From positions 2,501-66,500 of the forward strand of contig NZ_WQNI01000005.1 in assembly GCF_010993735.1 (NCBI RefSeq): a stretch of DNA of 64,000 bases. Reading direction: 5' to 3'. The notes beneath the pieces are model-generated. The model saw only the letters and a list, made by a program, of their open reading frames with translations, ran no database searches and was not told the origin of the DNA. Source of the DNA: Chelativorans alearensis (GTDB lineage: Bacteria; Pseudomonadota; Alphaproteobacteria; Rhizobiales; Rhizobiaceae). The position numbers and the translations under genes were made by a program. Shown piece after piece: positions 25,701-34,002 of the stretch; the first letter of the stretch is position 1; each line of letters starts with the position of its first letter.

Positions 25701-25848
25701 CATCATGGGCGGGCTTGCCTTTGCCACCTTGCTCACCTTGATCGCCGTGCCGGTGCTCTACGCGCTATTCTTCCGCATCCGCCTCGGCAGTGCGCCGAAG
25801 GGGGAGGAAGTGGAAAGCGAAGCACTTATCGTCGGAGAGGCAGCCTAG
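22753..25848 (+). CDS. RND efflux transporter inner-membrane subunit (AcrB/HAE1-like)
   Basis: A 1031-aa proton-driven pump with the usual two-fold repeat: one transmembrane helix, a large periplasmic domain and six helices in each half. The fourth helix carries GMLVDNAIVIAEG, where the AcrB proton-relay pair Asp-Asp is Asp-Asn. The tenth-helix region keeps LLMKNGIVLVDEID with the conserved lysine. The N-terminus IARLAIARPIYTWMIV and the PYPGATAEEVEQEV segment are typical. Drug, heavy-metal or other cargo cannot be deduced. There is no clear ribosome binding site; the gap to the adaptor gene is 47 bp. Confidence 0.93.
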   Translation: MNIARLAIARPIYTWMIVLLCLLGGLWGLSSVGRLEDPAFTIKQAVVVTPYPGATAEEVEQEVTEVLESAVQQMPQLDFVTSKSTPGMSQLEVEIKSTYDGSEIPQIWDELRRKINDARSSLPSGAGPSVVNDDFGDVFGLFYAVTAPGFSDADRRDIATFLRRELLTVANVAKVTTAGEPTETIYIEISNERLARFGIPVSQVLSTIQSENAVENAGAVRIGDRHVRISMQPSFDSVAAIEALRVGRPGTTEQISLLDVAKVVRAPTEVPDELIRFHGEEAFTLAVAGVADANIVEIGQAVDAKLAELSARIPLGVEINPIYQQHVVVDQAINDFMVNLAMSVAIVIGVLCIFMGWRVGIVVGGTLLLTVLGTVFFMGVFGIEMERISLGALIIAMGMLVDNAIVIAEGMLINMQRGMNAEAAADDAAKRTQIPLLGATVIGIMAFAGIGLSPDATGEFLFSLFAVIGISLLLSWILAITVTPLFGHYLLKTGTGSADDDPYRGPIYGAYRAVLRGALRVRGLTVVALILLTGASFYGFGLVKQQFFPDSNTPLFYVNYVLPQGSDIRATARDMDEIEEIIKDKPGVTAVASFIGRGASRFMLTYAPEQPNTAYGQFIVEMEERDQIDALAAELREELGQKYPSAEIRTERLVFGPGGGAKVEARFSGNDPAVLRRLADEAIAIMHRSGTLMDIRHNWRQRELVIAPEINEERARISGVSRADVAETLAFATTGVQAGTYRESDRAIPIVARPPAEERLDVGRLQDRLVWSSGENAYVPITQIVTSFETVPQEVLIRRRNRVRTLTVQAEPIAGLTPTDALGSVRASIEALPLPTGYQLEWGGEYENSRDAQQSLGSQLPLSFLVMLVISVLLFGKIRQPLIIWLVVPMAVCGVVAGLLFTGLPFSFTALLGLLSLSGMLMKNGIVLVDEIDAQIASGIVPETAVVDASVSRLRPVFLAAVTTVLGMIPLLPDAFFASMAVTIMGGLAFATLLTLIAVPVLYALFFRIRLGSAPKGEEVESEALIVGEAA

Positions 25849-25920
25849 GGCTTGGCGTGAAGCGGCAACAAGGAACCGCCGCATCACCGCAATGATCCGT
25901 CGCAACCCCGATTACATGAA

Positions 25921-25947
25921 GCCCCGCTTGCCCGAGCCAAGCGGGGC
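25921..25947. terminator. probable bidirectional transcription terminator
   Basis: GCCCCGCTTG and CAAGCGGGGC form a perfect 10-bp stem around a 7-base loop (CCCGAGC), between the converging RND pump gene and the 148-aa unknown gene. No long U-tract follows, so strength is uncertain, but location and stability fit a terminator. Confidence 0.65.
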
Positions 25948-25958
25948 CATGCATCTTC

Positions 25959-26405
25959 TCATGCAGTAAAGCCAAACAAACGCCAGATCGCCTGCCTCAC
26001 ACTTACACCGGTTTCCTTCCGTGCCACACAGCGGCGCAGACCTCTGGCCACGGCCCTGCCGGTCATCCTTCCAAGATAGTGGCAATCGCAAAGAAGGCGA
26101 TGCGCCTCGAACTCGCTCAGGCCAAAGAAATCCATGGCATCGCCGAGCCCGTCGCTCTTCAGCCCCTCTTCGCGCAGTACCTGGTCATTGAACGCAATGG
26201 TCAGTGGCGTATTCACGTCCCTGTAGTCCCTGCGCGCCGCCGGAGACAGATATTCGATCTGTCTTAAAGCGTTTAATGGCCCGCCATGGCTTTCGAGAAG
26301 CGCGGCCCAGCGCTCGATACGCTCTCGCCGCGACATGCACGGCTTCTGCAGCATCGGATATACCTTGGCGGCAGCCGCGATTTCCTGCGGAGTCTGGTGT
26401 TTCAT
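25959..26405 (-). CDS. conserved-looking protein of unknown function
   Basis: A 148-aa soluble, basic protein that I do not recognise. The ATG at 26405 is well supported by GGAGGAAACC directly upstream; an earlier in-frame ATG lacks this. The sequence is mostly helical, with an MSRRERIERWAALLESHGG segment, a Leu/Tyr-rich middle and an EFEAHRLLCDCHYLGRMTG segment. The latter has two close cysteines and two histidines that might bind metal (inference). The C-terminus is Arg-rich. It converges on the RND operon and lies upstream (in its own direction) of nothing but the terminator hairpin. The dodecin gene behind it has the same orientation, with a 214-bp gap. Confidence 0.65.
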   Translation of the reverse strand: MKHQTPQEIAAAAKVYPMLQKPCMSRRERIERWAALLESHGGPLNALRQIEYLSPAARRDYRDVNTPLTIAFNDQVLREEGLKSDGLGDAMDFFGLSEFEAHRLLCDCHYLGRMTGRAVARGLRRCVARKETGVSVRQAIWRLFGFTA

Positions 26406-26619
26406 GGTTTCCTCCGTACGATGATCAACCACGCCCTAGAACATCGCAGTTAGAGCGCTGTTCGTGCTCCGACAGATGCCCGCCCGGCGCGGCCGCGATC
26501 ACGTTTTATGTCAGCCGATCCAGTGTGGAGATCGTGGGCTCCCCCGACCGGGTTGACCGGTAGGCGCAGAAGCAGACCCGACAGGTGAAAATGCCTCGCC
26601 GGCCGGAGCCGGTGAAGCA

Positions 26620-26823
26620 CTAATCCTCCAGTACGAACGTGACGAGCAGGTTGACCCGATATGCGGCCACCTTGCCGTTCTGGATCTCGACGTTCTGATC
26701 TTTCACCCAGGCGCTTTCGATGTTGCGCAGTGTCTTGGAGGCTCGCTCGATACCCTGTTTCACTGCATCGTCGAAGCTGTTGGAAGAGGTCGCTGATATT
26801 TCGGTAACGCGCGCAATGCTCAT
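26620..26823 (-). CDS. dodecin family protein (flavin-binding)
   Basis: A 67-aa protein of typical dodecin length. Characteristic parts are the N-terminal VTEISATSSNSFDDAVKQGI strand-helix, the tryptophan in ESAWVKDQNVEI that stacks on the flavin, and the C-terminal YRVNLLVTFVLED strand. Dodecins assemble into hollow dodecamers that store or buffer FMN, riboflavin or coenzyme A. GGAGG lies just before the ATG at 26823. It stands alone; the 187 bp between it and the 148-aa gene show only weak hairpins. Confidence 0.93.
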   Translation of the reverse strand: MSIARVTEISATSSNSFDDAVKQGIERASKTLRNIESAWVKDQNVEIQNGKVAAYRVNLLVTFVLED

Positions 26824-26924
26824 GCTGTCCTCCCACGGTAAGATGATCCGTGGAGAACGCCGGCATCATGCGATTGTTCCGGCGCCTTCCCGCGGGCATG
26901 CGCCTCATCGGGTGAGAATGCCGA

Positions 26925-27683
26925 TCAGGCGTTTCGCCTCAGCAGATAGGTGTCCATGATCCACCCTTTGCGCAAACGCGCATCCTCGCGTGTCTCGACA
27001 ATGCGGTCGCCCACCTCGGACAGGGCGCCGGCGATGATGATTTCGTCTTGTGAGCCGAGATAGGCACCCCAGAAGATGCTGAACTTATCCTGATCGAGTG
27101 TGCGGAAGGCCATGTCGCCGTCGAGCACGACGACAGCACTGTCCGCGTTTTCGGGAAAGCCGTCTTTGAGCCTGCGCCCGGTGGTGACGTGGACCGGGTT
27201 GCCCACCGTGTTCAGCGCGATGCCGTGGCTCGCCGTAAGCGCCTGAATGCTGGTGATCCCGGGAATAACCTCGCGCTCGAAGGGAAATCCAGCCGTATCG
27301 CCCAGGCGGTCGAGGATGCGCAGCGTGCTGTCGTAGAGCGAAGGATCGCCCCAGACGAGGAAGGCGACGGTGCCAGCCTCGCCCGTGTGCTCGAGGATCA
27401 GGTCGCGATAGGTCGCGGCGATCGCGCTGTGCCAGTCGGCAACGCGCTTCTCATAGGACGGTTCCTTTTCGTCGCGGACCGGCAGGTCGAACTCGACCAG
27501 CCTCGTCTCAGGATTGGAAAGATACCGCCGGCAGATATCACGCCGCAGCTCGGCGAGATCTTCCTTGGCGGCGCCCTTGCGCGGCACCAGCACGATGTCG
27601 GCGCGGTTGAGCGCGTTGATCGCCTGCACGGTCATGTGCTCGGGGTTGCCGGTACCGATGCCGATGACGAGAAGCTTCCGCAT
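26925..27683 (-). CDS. cobF: precorrin-6A synthase (deacetylating)
   Basis: Methyltransferase of the aerobic cobalamin pathway. It methylates C-1 of precorrin-5 with loss of the acetyl group as acetate, giving precorrin-6A. The 252-aa protein has the tetrapyrrole-methylase fold, starting LLVIGIGTGNPEHMTVQAIN, with WGDPSLYDSTLRI in the SAM-binding loop and EVIPGITSIQALTASHGIAL. The ATG at 27683 follows GAGGAA with 7-base spacing; longer upstream reading merges with cobT. It is the distal gene of the leftward cob run, 11 bp after cobT. CobF is a marker of the oxygen-dependent route. Confidence 0.95.
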   Translation of the reverse strand: MRKLLVIGIGTGNPEHMTVQAINALNRADIVLVPRKGAAKEDLAELRRDICRRYLSNPETRLVEFDLPVRDEKEPSYEKRVADWHSAIAATYRDLILEHTGEAGTVAFLVWGDPSLYDSTLRILDRLGDTAGFPFEREVIPGITSIQALTASHGIALNTVGNPVHVTTGRRLKDGFPENADSAVVVLDGDMAFRTLDQDKFSIFWGAYLGSQDEIIIAGALSEVGDRIVETREDARLRKGWIMDTYLLRRNA

Positions 27684-27694
27684 GGTCGTGTTCC

Positions 27695-28708
27695 TCATCC
27701 CCCGGATACGCCTGCCTCGGCAAAGGTCGCCATGCCGTTGTGGCAGGCGAGTGCGGCGCGCAGGATGGAAATCGCCACGGCGGCACCGGATCCCTCCCCG
27801 AGGCGCATGCCGAGGTCGAGCAGCGGGCGAAGGCCGAGCTCCGCCAGCACCTTTCCGTGCGCCGCCTCGGCCGAGACGTGGCCGGCAAGCGCGTGCGCCA
27901 GCCCACCGGTCTCCAGCCTGGCCAGCGGCGCAACCGCCGCGGTGCAGACAAAGCCATCGATCAGGAGGGGAATGCGTTTGCGGCGCGCACCGAGTGCGGC
28001 ACCGAACATCGCCGCAAGCTCGCGGCCGCCAACGAGGCGCAGCGCGGACAGCGGGTCGGCCAGTGCGCCCGCGTGGCAGGCAAGTGCCGCATCCACCGCA
28101 TCGGCCTTCCTTTTCACCCCGGCATCGTCGACACCGCTGCCGCGTCCCACCCACCGCGCGCCACCGCCGCCGAACAGCGCGGCCACCACCGCCGCTGCCG
28201 CCGTGGTGTTGCCGATGCCCATCTCACCGAGGCAGACGAGGTCTGCCTCGGCGGGCACCGCCTGGTATCCCGTCCGCACGGCGTCCGCGAATTCGGCATC
28301 CGACATGGCGGGCTCGCAGGTGAAATCGCCGGTCGGACGGTCGACCTCGAGCGGCACGACGCTCAGCCTCGCGCCGGCGGCTTGGGCAAGCTGGTTGATC
28401 GCCGCGCCACCGGCGGCGAAATTGGCGACCATCTGCTGCGTGACCTCGCTGGGGAAGGCGGAAACCCCGCGCGCCACGACACCGTGCGATCCCGCGAAGA
28501 CGAGGATATCCACCGTCTTGAGTGCGGGTTGGGCGCGGCCCTGCCATTGCGCGAGGAAAACCGCGATCTCCTCCAGGCGGCCAAGGCTGCCGGGCGGCTT
28601 CGTCAGCGTACCCTGCCTTTCGGCGGCGGCGCGCGCGGCGTCCACATCGCCGTCCGGCAGCCCCCGGCAGGCGGCGCGGATTGCATCGGTCGACGAGAGG
28701 TCCGTCAT
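27695..28708 (-). CDS. cobT: nicotinate-nucleotide--dimethylbenzimidazole phosphoribosyltransferase
   Basis: Makes alpha-ribazole 5'-phosphate from nicotinate mononucleotide and 5,6-dimethylbenzimidazole for the lower loop of cobalamin. The 337-aa product shows TKPPGSLGRLEEIAVFLA at the N-terminus, FAGSHGVVARGVSAFPSEV, the GEMGIGNTTAAAAV loop and the catalytic glutamate region near the C-terminal GMRLGEGSGAAVA. In Pseudomonas denitrificans nomenclature this enzyme is CobU; it is not the chelatase subunit called CobT there. The ATG is preceded by GGAGAAAAG. It lies between cobS and cobF. Confidence 0.95.
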   Translation of the reverse strand: MTDLSSTDAIRAACRGLPDGDVDAARAAAERQGTLTKPPGSLGRLEEIAVFLAQWQGRAQPALKTVDILVFAGSHGVVARGVSAFPSEVTQQMVANFAAGGAAINQLAQAAGARLSVVPLEVDRPTGDFTCEPAMSDAEFADAVRTGYQAVPAEADLVCLGEMGIGNTTAAAAVVAALFGGGGARWVGRGSGVDDAGVKRKADAVDAALACHAGALADPLSALRLVGGRELAAMFGAALGARRKRIPLLIDGFVCTAAVAPLARLETGGLAHALAGHVSAEAAHGKVLAELGLRPLLDLGMRLGEGSGAAVAISILRAALACHNGMATFAEAGVSGG

Positions 28709-28718
28709 CTTTTCTCCT

Positions 28719-29486
28719 TCAGACGAGCATTGCGGAAGCGGTTACGAGGACGGCGGCCTCGCCCCCTTGCTGAAGCGCGCCCAGCACGTCTCCGGTCTGG
28801 CCGCCGATCTGGCGGCGGCAGAGCCGCTCCAGAACCAGGAACCAGACCGCGAGAAGCACGGCCGACAGCAACGCGAGGAACGGTCCAGTAAGAACGAGAA
28901 AGAAGCCGCCGATCGCAAGCGCCGCGAAGGCAACCGGCGCCTCGACACGGCCAATCCTTGCGGAAAGGCCGTCCCCGCGCGCGGGCGGCACGCGCATCAT
29001 GAAAAGCGGCATCAGCGCCCGCGAAGCGGCATGGGCGGCCACCAGCACCAGAAGCGCGGCAAAGCTCCCAGCGCCCACAAGCGCAGCAAGTGCGGCCCAG
29101 CGCGCAAGCACGGTGACGATCAGGACCAGCACTCCGTAGGTGCCGACACGCGAGTCGCGCATGATGTCGAGCTTCTCGTCGCGGTTCCTTCCACCGCCGA
29201 AGCCGTCCGCCACATCGGCAAGCCCATCCTCGTGCAGCGCTCCCGTTGCCAGCATTCCGGCACCCAGCGCGGCAGCCGCCGCGACCGGGGCCGGAGCTCC
29301 GGCCAAAACGACCGTCCACAAGACCCCGCCGGAAACCAACCCTACGACCGCACCCGCAACGGGCGCCGCCCATTGCGCGGCGGCAAACGAGGCGACCGTC
29401 GCGGAAAACGGCAGGCGCGTATAGAAGCCGATGCAAGCCTTGGCGTCGGCGGCAAGCCTCCGCGTGTGGGCTGCTTCGCCCTTCAT
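28719..29486 (-). CDS. cobS: adenosylcobinamide-GDP ribazoletransferase (cobalamin synthase)
   Basis: Integral membrane enzyme, 255 aa, that joins adenosylcobinamide-GDP with alpha-ribazole(-phosphate), the last assembly step. The signature ALHEDGLADVADGFGGGRNRDEKLDIMRDSRVG (positions about 83-115; core HEDGLADVADG) is present, along with several hydrophobic segments. It corresponds to CobV in P. denitrificans naming. Its ATG overlaps the cobB stop by 4 bp and cobT follows after 10 bp, so these genes are translationally linked. Confidence 0.94.
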   Translation of the reverse strand: MKGEAAHTRRLAADAKACIGFYTRLPFSATVASFAAAQWAAPVAGAVVGLVSGGVLWTVVLAGAPAPVAAAAALGAGMLATGALHEDGLADVADGFGGGRNRDEKLDIMRDSRVGTYGVLVLIVTVLARWAALAALVGAGSFAALLVLVAAHAASRALMPLFMMRVPPARGDGLSARIGRVEAPVAFAALAIGGFFLVLTGPFLALLSAVLLAVWFLVLERLCRRQIGGQTGDVLGALQQGGEAAVLVTASAMLV

Positions 29487-30802
29487 GCGCCGCCCCGCGC
29501 GATGGCATGGAAATAGGTGCCGGTGACAAGGCCACGCCGGCCGCCGGAAGGTCCGAGCGCATTTCCGATCGCATCGGCAAGCTCGGCCAGCGGCTCGTCC
29601 GCGCCATGTTCGATCAGCCGGGAATAGTGGAACTCGTGCCCGCGCACCGTCTCTCCGGCTTGCCCTAGAGGACAGTCGGAGAGGAGCCGCGCCTCCCGGT
29701 AGCCCAGATTGATCTTGCGCCGCGCGAAGCTCGTCCCATGGCCGAGCAGTCCGATCATTTCATGGCTGGCGCCGTCCGCATCCTCCAGCACCTTGCCCAG
29801 AACCATGTAGCCGCCGCATTCTCCATGGACCGGTCCGGTTTCCGCGAACCGGCGGAGTGCCTGCTTGAAGCCAGACGCAGCGGTCAGCCTGCCCGCGTGG
29901 AGCTCGGGATAGCCACCCGGTAGCCAGCAGGCGTCGCAAGAAGGATCCGGGCCTTCGTCGGCCAGAGGTGAGAAGGCGACAAGCTCTGCACCCGCCCCGC
30001 GCCATTGCCGCGCGACATGAGGATAGACGAAGGAGAAGGCTGCATCCTGGGCAATGGCGATACGCTGGCCGGGCGGCGGGAGGTGATACCCGGTTGCACC
30101 CGGTGCCACCTCTACGGGGGATACCGTCTGCAGGATCGCATCGAGATCCAGAGACTTCTCCATGATGTCGGCCAGCCGCTCGATGAAGCCTTCCAGAGCC
30201 GCGTGTTCGCTTGCCTGCACCAGCCCCAGATGCCGTTCCGGCAGCGCCATGTCCGGGTTGCGATGGATCGCGCCGAGAACCGGGATAGCCCTTGCCTCGA
30301 TCGCCTCCCGCGCCTGCCGCTCGTGCCGCTCGCTTGCCGCCTGGTTGAGCACGACACCCGCAATGCGCACGCCGGCATCGAAGGTGGCAAAGCCATGGGC
30401 AACGGCGGCAGCGGTTTGCGACTGGCCCGAAACGTCGAGCACCAGCAGAACGGGCAGACCATAGCGCCGGGCGAGATCGGCGGCAGCACCCGTGCGGCCG
30501 GCGGGGGTACGCACGCCATCGAACAGGCCCATGGCGCTTTCGATGAGGAGCATGTCGGCGTCCTCCGCCTGCCTTGCCAGCAGGCTGTCGAGCAGGCCGG
30601 GCGCCATCGCCCAGCTATCGAGATTGACCCCTGCCCTGCCCGTGGCGGCGGCATGGAAGCCGGGGTCGATGTAGTCGGGACCGGACTTGGCGCCCGCGAC
30701 AGCGAGCCCACGGCGCCTCAGCGCCCGCATGAGCCCGATGGTCACGCTGGTCTTGCCGGAGCCGGAGCGCGGAGCGCCGATGATGAGGCCGCGGGCGGTC
30801 AT
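29483..30802 (-). CDS. cobB: cobyrinate a,c-diamide synthase (hydrogenobyrinate a,c-diamide synthase)
   Basis: ATP- and glutamine-dependent amidase for the a and c side chains of hydrogenobyrinate, the form that CobN-type chelatases then metallate. The 439-aa protein has an N-terminal P-loop domain (GLIIGAPRSGSGKTSVTIGL) with KSGPDYIDPGFH. The C-terminal class I glutamine amidotransferase domain has the nucleophilic cysteine in HGECGGYMVLG and the His in GHEFHYSRL. It overlaps cobA and cobS by 4 bp each. Length and motifs are complete. Confidence 0.95.
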   Translation of the reverse strand: MTARGLIIGAPRSGSGKTSVTIGLMRALRRRGLAVAGAKSGPDYIDPGFHAAATGRAGVNLDSWAMAPGLLDSLLARQAEDADMLLIESAMGLFDGVRTPAGRTGAAADLARRYGLPVLLVLDVSGQSQTAAAVAHGFATFDAGVRIAGVVLNQAASERHERQAREAIEARAIPVLGAIHRNPDMALPERHLGLVQASEHAALEGFIERLADIMEKSLDLDAILQTVSPVEVAPGATGYHLPPPGQRIAIAQDAAFSFVYPHVARQWRGAGAELVAFSPLADEGPDPSCDACWLPGGYPELHAGRLTAASGFKQALRRFAETGPVHGECGGYMVLGKVLEDADGASHEMIGLLGHGTSFARRKINLGYREARLLSDCPLGQAGETVRGHEFHYSRLIEHGADEPLAELADAIGNALGPSGGRRGLVTGTYFHAIARGGA

Positions 30803-31602
30803 ACCGTCGTTCCTTCCCCGCGCGGCCTGAGCAGCGTTTCACGAACGGTGACGATGTCCCCCACCACGATCAGTGCCGGAGAACCGAAGTCCTCCTCCCG
30901 CGCCCGCCGCGGAATATCGCCAAGCGTGCCGACGAGCGCCTTTTCATCGGCGGTCGTCGCCGACATGAGAACGGCGGCGGGAGTGCTTGCATCAAGACCG
31001 CCCGCAATGAGCGCCGCTGCGATCCTGTCGAGATTGCTCATGCCCATGTAGATGACGATCGGCTGCCCGGTCCTTGCCAGTGTCGCCCAGTCGAGATCGT
31101 CCGGCGTGCCGGCGGCATGGCCGGTGGCAAGGATCACCGCCTTGTTGACACCGCGCAGCGTTGCCGGGATGCGTGCCGCCGCCAGCGCGCCGAAGGCCGA
31201 GGTGACACCTGGAAGGAAGCGAAAGGGGACACCCGCATGGGCGAGCGCCAACGCCTCCTCGCCGCCACGTCCGAACGTATTGGGATCACCGCCCTTGAGG
31301 CGAAGCACGCGCCGGCCCGACCGGGCCTCGCCGATCATCAGGCGATTGATCTCCTCCTGCGGCGTGGAGGGTTTACCCCCACGCTTGCCGACGAAGAAAT
31401 GCTCCGCCTCCCCTGCCGCCCGAAGCGCGGCGGGATCGATCAGCGCATCGTAGATCACGACATCCGCGAGGCTGAGGGCCGAGATCACCTCCAACGTCAG
31501 ACAGCCGAGCCCTCCCGGCCCCGCGCCCGCGAGCCAGACATGACCCGGCTCGAAAGGCATCGGCTCGAAAGGCAGCCGCGTTATGGCATCGGCAAGGCTC
31601 AT
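30799..31602 (-). CDS. cobA: uroporphyrinogen-III C-methyltransferase
   Basis: Entry enzyme of the corrin branch. It methylates C-2 and C-7 of uroporphyrinogen III to precorrin-2 with SAM. The 267-aa product has [20 protein letters not shown], the [10 protein letters not shown] segment, [16 protein letters not shown] and [16 protein letters not shown], all diagnostic of the SUMT family. The ATG at 31602 overlaps the cobM stop by 4 bp. No siroheme-type dehydrogenase domain is fused, so it is a dedicated CobA rather than CysG. It sits mid-operon, after cobM. Confidence 0.95.
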   Translation of the reverse strand: MSLADAITRLPFEPMPFEPGHVWLAGAGPGGLGCLTLEVISALSLADVVIYDALIDPAALRAAGEAEHFFVGKRGGKPSTPQEEINRLMIGEARSGRRVLRLKGGDPNTFGRGGEEALALAHAGVPFRFLPGVTSAFGALAAARIPATLRGVNKAVILATGHAAGTPDDLDWATLARTGQPIVIYMGMSNLDRIAAALIAGGLDASTPAAVLMSATTADEKALVGTLGDIPRRAREEDFGSPALIVVGDIVTVRETLLRPRGEGTTV

Positions 31603-32363
31603 GAAGGGTCGCGCCCCCGGAAACGTCGCTGGTAATGGGCGTCGTAGAGCGCGCTTTCGCGAAAACCCTCCGCCGAAAGGCCCCGCCCCACGAACACCAT
31701 CGCCGTGCGGTCGATGGGATCCTTCGCCACTTCCGCCTCGATCGTGGCTAGGGTGCCGCGCACGATGCGCTCGTCCGGCCAGGTCGCGCGCGCCACGATG
31801 ACCACCGGGCAATCCGGTCCATAGAGCGGAGCAAGCTCTTCCACGATACGGTCGAGCGCGTGGATGGCCAGATGAATGGCGAGTGTGGCGCCCGTGCGCC
31901 CGAACGCCTCCAACCGCTCCCCTTCGGGCATCCTGGAGGCGCGGCCGGAAATGCGCGTCAGCACCAGGCTCTGCGCGACTTCCGGAATGGTGAGCTCGCG
32001 CCCGAGTGCGGCGGCGGCGGCGGCGAAGGCCGGCACACCCGGCGTAAGCGTATAGGGAATGCCATGCCGCTCCAGCCGCCTGATCTGCTCGGCCACCGCA
32101 CTCCAGACCGACAGATCGCCCGAGTGGAGCCGCGTCGCCTCGAGCCCGGCTTCATGAGCGGCCAAGTACTCGGCCTCGATCTCGTCGAGCGACATGGGCG
32201 CGGTGTCGATGAGGCGCGCATCGCGCGAGCAGTGGGAAAGAAGCTCCGCCGGCACGATAGAGCCGGCATAAAGGCAGACAGGGCAACGGGCGAGAAGATC
32301 GCGTCCCCTGACCGTGATGAGGTCGGCGGCACCGGGGCCGGCGCCGATGAAATGTACTGTCAT
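31599..32363 (-). CDS. cobM: precorrin-4 C11-methyltransferase
   Basis: Adds the C-11 methyl group to precorrin-4, giving precorrin-5. The 254-aa tetrapyrrole methylase has [33 protein letters not shown] and the CobM-type [20 protein letters not shown] followed by [13 protein letters not shown]. It overlaps cobE upstream and cobA downstream by 4 bp each. The family assignment is firm. Confidence 0.95.
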   Translation of the reverse strand: MTVHFIGAGPGAADLITVRGRDLLARCPVCLYAGSIVPAELLSHCSRDARLIDTAPMSLDEIEAEYLAAHEAGLEATRLHSGDLSVWSAVAEQIRRLERHGIPYTLTPGVPAFAAAAAALGRELTIPEVAQSLVLTRISGRASRMPEGERLEAFGRTGATLAIHLAIHALDRIVEELAPLYGPDCPVVIVARATWPDERIVRGTLATIEAEVAKDPIDRTAMVFVGRGLSAEGFRESALYDAHYQRRFRGRDPS

Positions 32364-32764
32364 ACCTGGTCCTTACTTTGCGCGATGGCGCATGTGACAT
32401 TGCCGGTTGCGATGCGCGGGCCCAAGAGCCGGCTACCCTTGCCGGCCGCCGCCAAGGCCGCAGCCTCCGAAACGGAGGCGACACCCGTTGCCGCGAGCGA
32501 GGCGTCGGAGCGCGTGAGGCAGCCTGCCGAGGCGCGTTTCAAATCGTCTCGCGGAACAGCGATAAGAGGGATGCTGAGCGCCTTCGCAGCCGCAACGATA
32601 CCCGCCTCGTCCACCTTGAAGGCGGCGGTGGCGAGGGCATCGAGCCTCGGCGTGTCCGCCTCCCCACACCACCCCTGCAGGAATGAGGCGGAGCATGCCT
32701 CCACGGCCGCAAGAACCTCGCCCGCCGCAACACCCGTCCTGCACCCGATGCCCGCCACCCTCAT
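32360..32764 (-). CDS. cobE: cobalamin biosynthesis protein CobE (CbiG C-terminal domain-like)
   Basis: A small 134-aa protein of the CobE/CbiG_C family. It has the characteristic [20 protein letters not shown] at the N-terminus and an [11 protein letters not shown] segment in the middle. CobE is needed in the aerobic pathway, but its exact reaction is unsettled; the related CbiG domain opens the ring-A lactone in the anaerobic pathway. I chose the ATG at 32764 because it overlaps the cobL stop in an ATGA, as in the neighbouring gene junctions. The frame opens 15 codons earlier without support. Confidence 0.9.
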   Translation of the reverse strand: MRVAGIGCRTGVAAGEVLAAVEACSASFLQGWCGEADTPRLDALATAAFKVDEAGIVAAAKALSIPLIAVPRDDLKRASAGCLTRSDASLAATGVASVSEAAALAAAGKGSRLLGPRIATGNVTCAIAQSKDQV

Positions 32765-34002
32765 GGCTTCACCCATCTCCACTGGGTCACAGGGATGGCC
32801 GGGCGCCACCCGGTCATACCGCCGATGGGGGCAGCGCGGGAGAGCGCAATCCTCGTTAGATCCCCACCGAGGCGCGCATGAAGCCGCAGGAGCACGGCTT
32901 CCATCTCCAGCGTCACAGCGTTGGCGATCAGCCGTCCGCCAGGATCGAGCGCCGCGATGGCGGCATCCGCCACGCCCGCGTCACTTCCGCCACCGCCGAT
33001 GAAGATCGCATCCGGTGCAGGCAACCCGCCGAGCGCCGCCGGCGCCATGCCTTCGACGATGCGAAGGTCCGGCACACCGAGCGCGCGGGAATTGCGGCAG
33101 AGACGCTCGGCGCGCTCCGGAACCGCCTCGACGGCGATGGCGCGCATGGAGGAATGGGCCAGCATCCATGCGATGGCAATCGAGCCCGAGCCGGCGCCGA
33201 TGTCCCACAGCATCTCCCCACGCCGCGGCGCAAGTGCCGAAAGCGTCAACGCCCGGATTTCGCGCTTGGTGATCTGCCCGTCATGCTCGAAAGCCGCATC
33301 GGGAAGGCTGGCCGAAAGCGGCAGGACGCGCGCATCTTCCGAAGCAGATACCTCTATCGCCACGACGTTTAGCGGATTGAAGGAAGCATCCCCCATCGCC
33401 TCGGCCAGGAAGGTGCCGGACCACTCCCGCCGCCCGCCCAGCGCCTCTAACACATGGATACGCGAGGTGCCGAAGCCTTCACGCGCAAGGAGGGCGGCAA
33501 CCGCCTTCGGGCCGTCGCCATCGGAAGTGAGCGCGATTATGCGGCGGCCGGGATGAAGGAGCGGCAGGATCAGTTCCACCGGCCGGCCATGCAGCGAGAC
33601 GGTCTCGACCTCCTGAAGCGCCCATCCGAGCCGGGACGCTGCGAGGCTGAAGGCCGATGGCGCGGGCACCACCTGCATCTCATCGGCATCGACATGGCGC
33701 GCAAGCGTCGCCCCCACGCCGAAATGGAACGGGTCGCCCGAGGCAAGAACGCAGACCCTGCGGCCGCGCAGGCGAACGATATCCGTCATCGCGCTATCGA
33801 AAGGCACGGGCCATGGCCGCGCCTCGCCGCATATCAGTTCCCGCCCCAGATCGAGATGCCGCCGCCCGCCGAAAACGAATTCGGCCTTGGCAACGAGCTG
33901 CCGCGCCACCGGGCTCAGCCCCTCCGCCCCGTCCTCGCCGATGCCGACGATTGCAAGCCACTTTCCCGTTGCGCCAGGTGCCGTCCCTTCCCTAGATGGC
34001 AT
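32761..34002 (-). CDS. cobL: precorrin-6Y C5,15-methyltransferase (decarboxylating)
   Basis: Bifunctional enzyme, 413 aa, that methylates C-5 and C-15 and decarboxylates the C-12 acetate, giving precorrin-8X. The CbiE-like N-terminal domain (about 10-210; AIVGIGEDGAEGLSPVA, ASGDPFHFGVGATLARH) is fused to a CbiT-like C-terminal Rossmann methyltransferase (about 230-410; ALTLSALAPRRGEMLWDIGAGSGS, core LWDIGAGSGSIAIAWM). The ATG at 34002 has GAGGG six bases upstream. That start codon shares two bases with the start of cobK on the other strand. Confidence 0.94.
   Translation of the reverse strand: MPSREGTAPGATGKWLAIVGIGEDGAEGLSPVARQLVAKAEFVFGGRRHLDLGRELICGEARPWPVPFDSAMTDIVRLRGRRVCVLASGDPFHFGVGATLARHVDADEMQVVPAPSAFSLAASRLGWALQEVETVSLHGRPVELILPLLHPGRRIIALTSDGDGPKAVAALLAREGFGTSRIHVLEALGGRREWSGTFLAEAMGDASFNPLNVVAIEVSASEDARVLPLSASLPDAAFEHDGQITKREIRALTLSALAPRRGEMLWDIGAGSGSIAIAWMLAHSSMRAIAVEAVPERAERLCRNSRALGVPDLRIVEGMAPAALGGLPAPDAIFIGGGGSDAGVADAAIAALDPGGRLIANAVTLEMEAVLLRLHARLGGDLTRIALSRAAPIGGMTGWRPAIPVTQWRWVKP

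Noticed and set aside
27189-29516. A 775-codon plus-strand frame
   Set aside because: Runs antisense across cobF, cobT and cobS; those are unmistakable genes on the minus strand.
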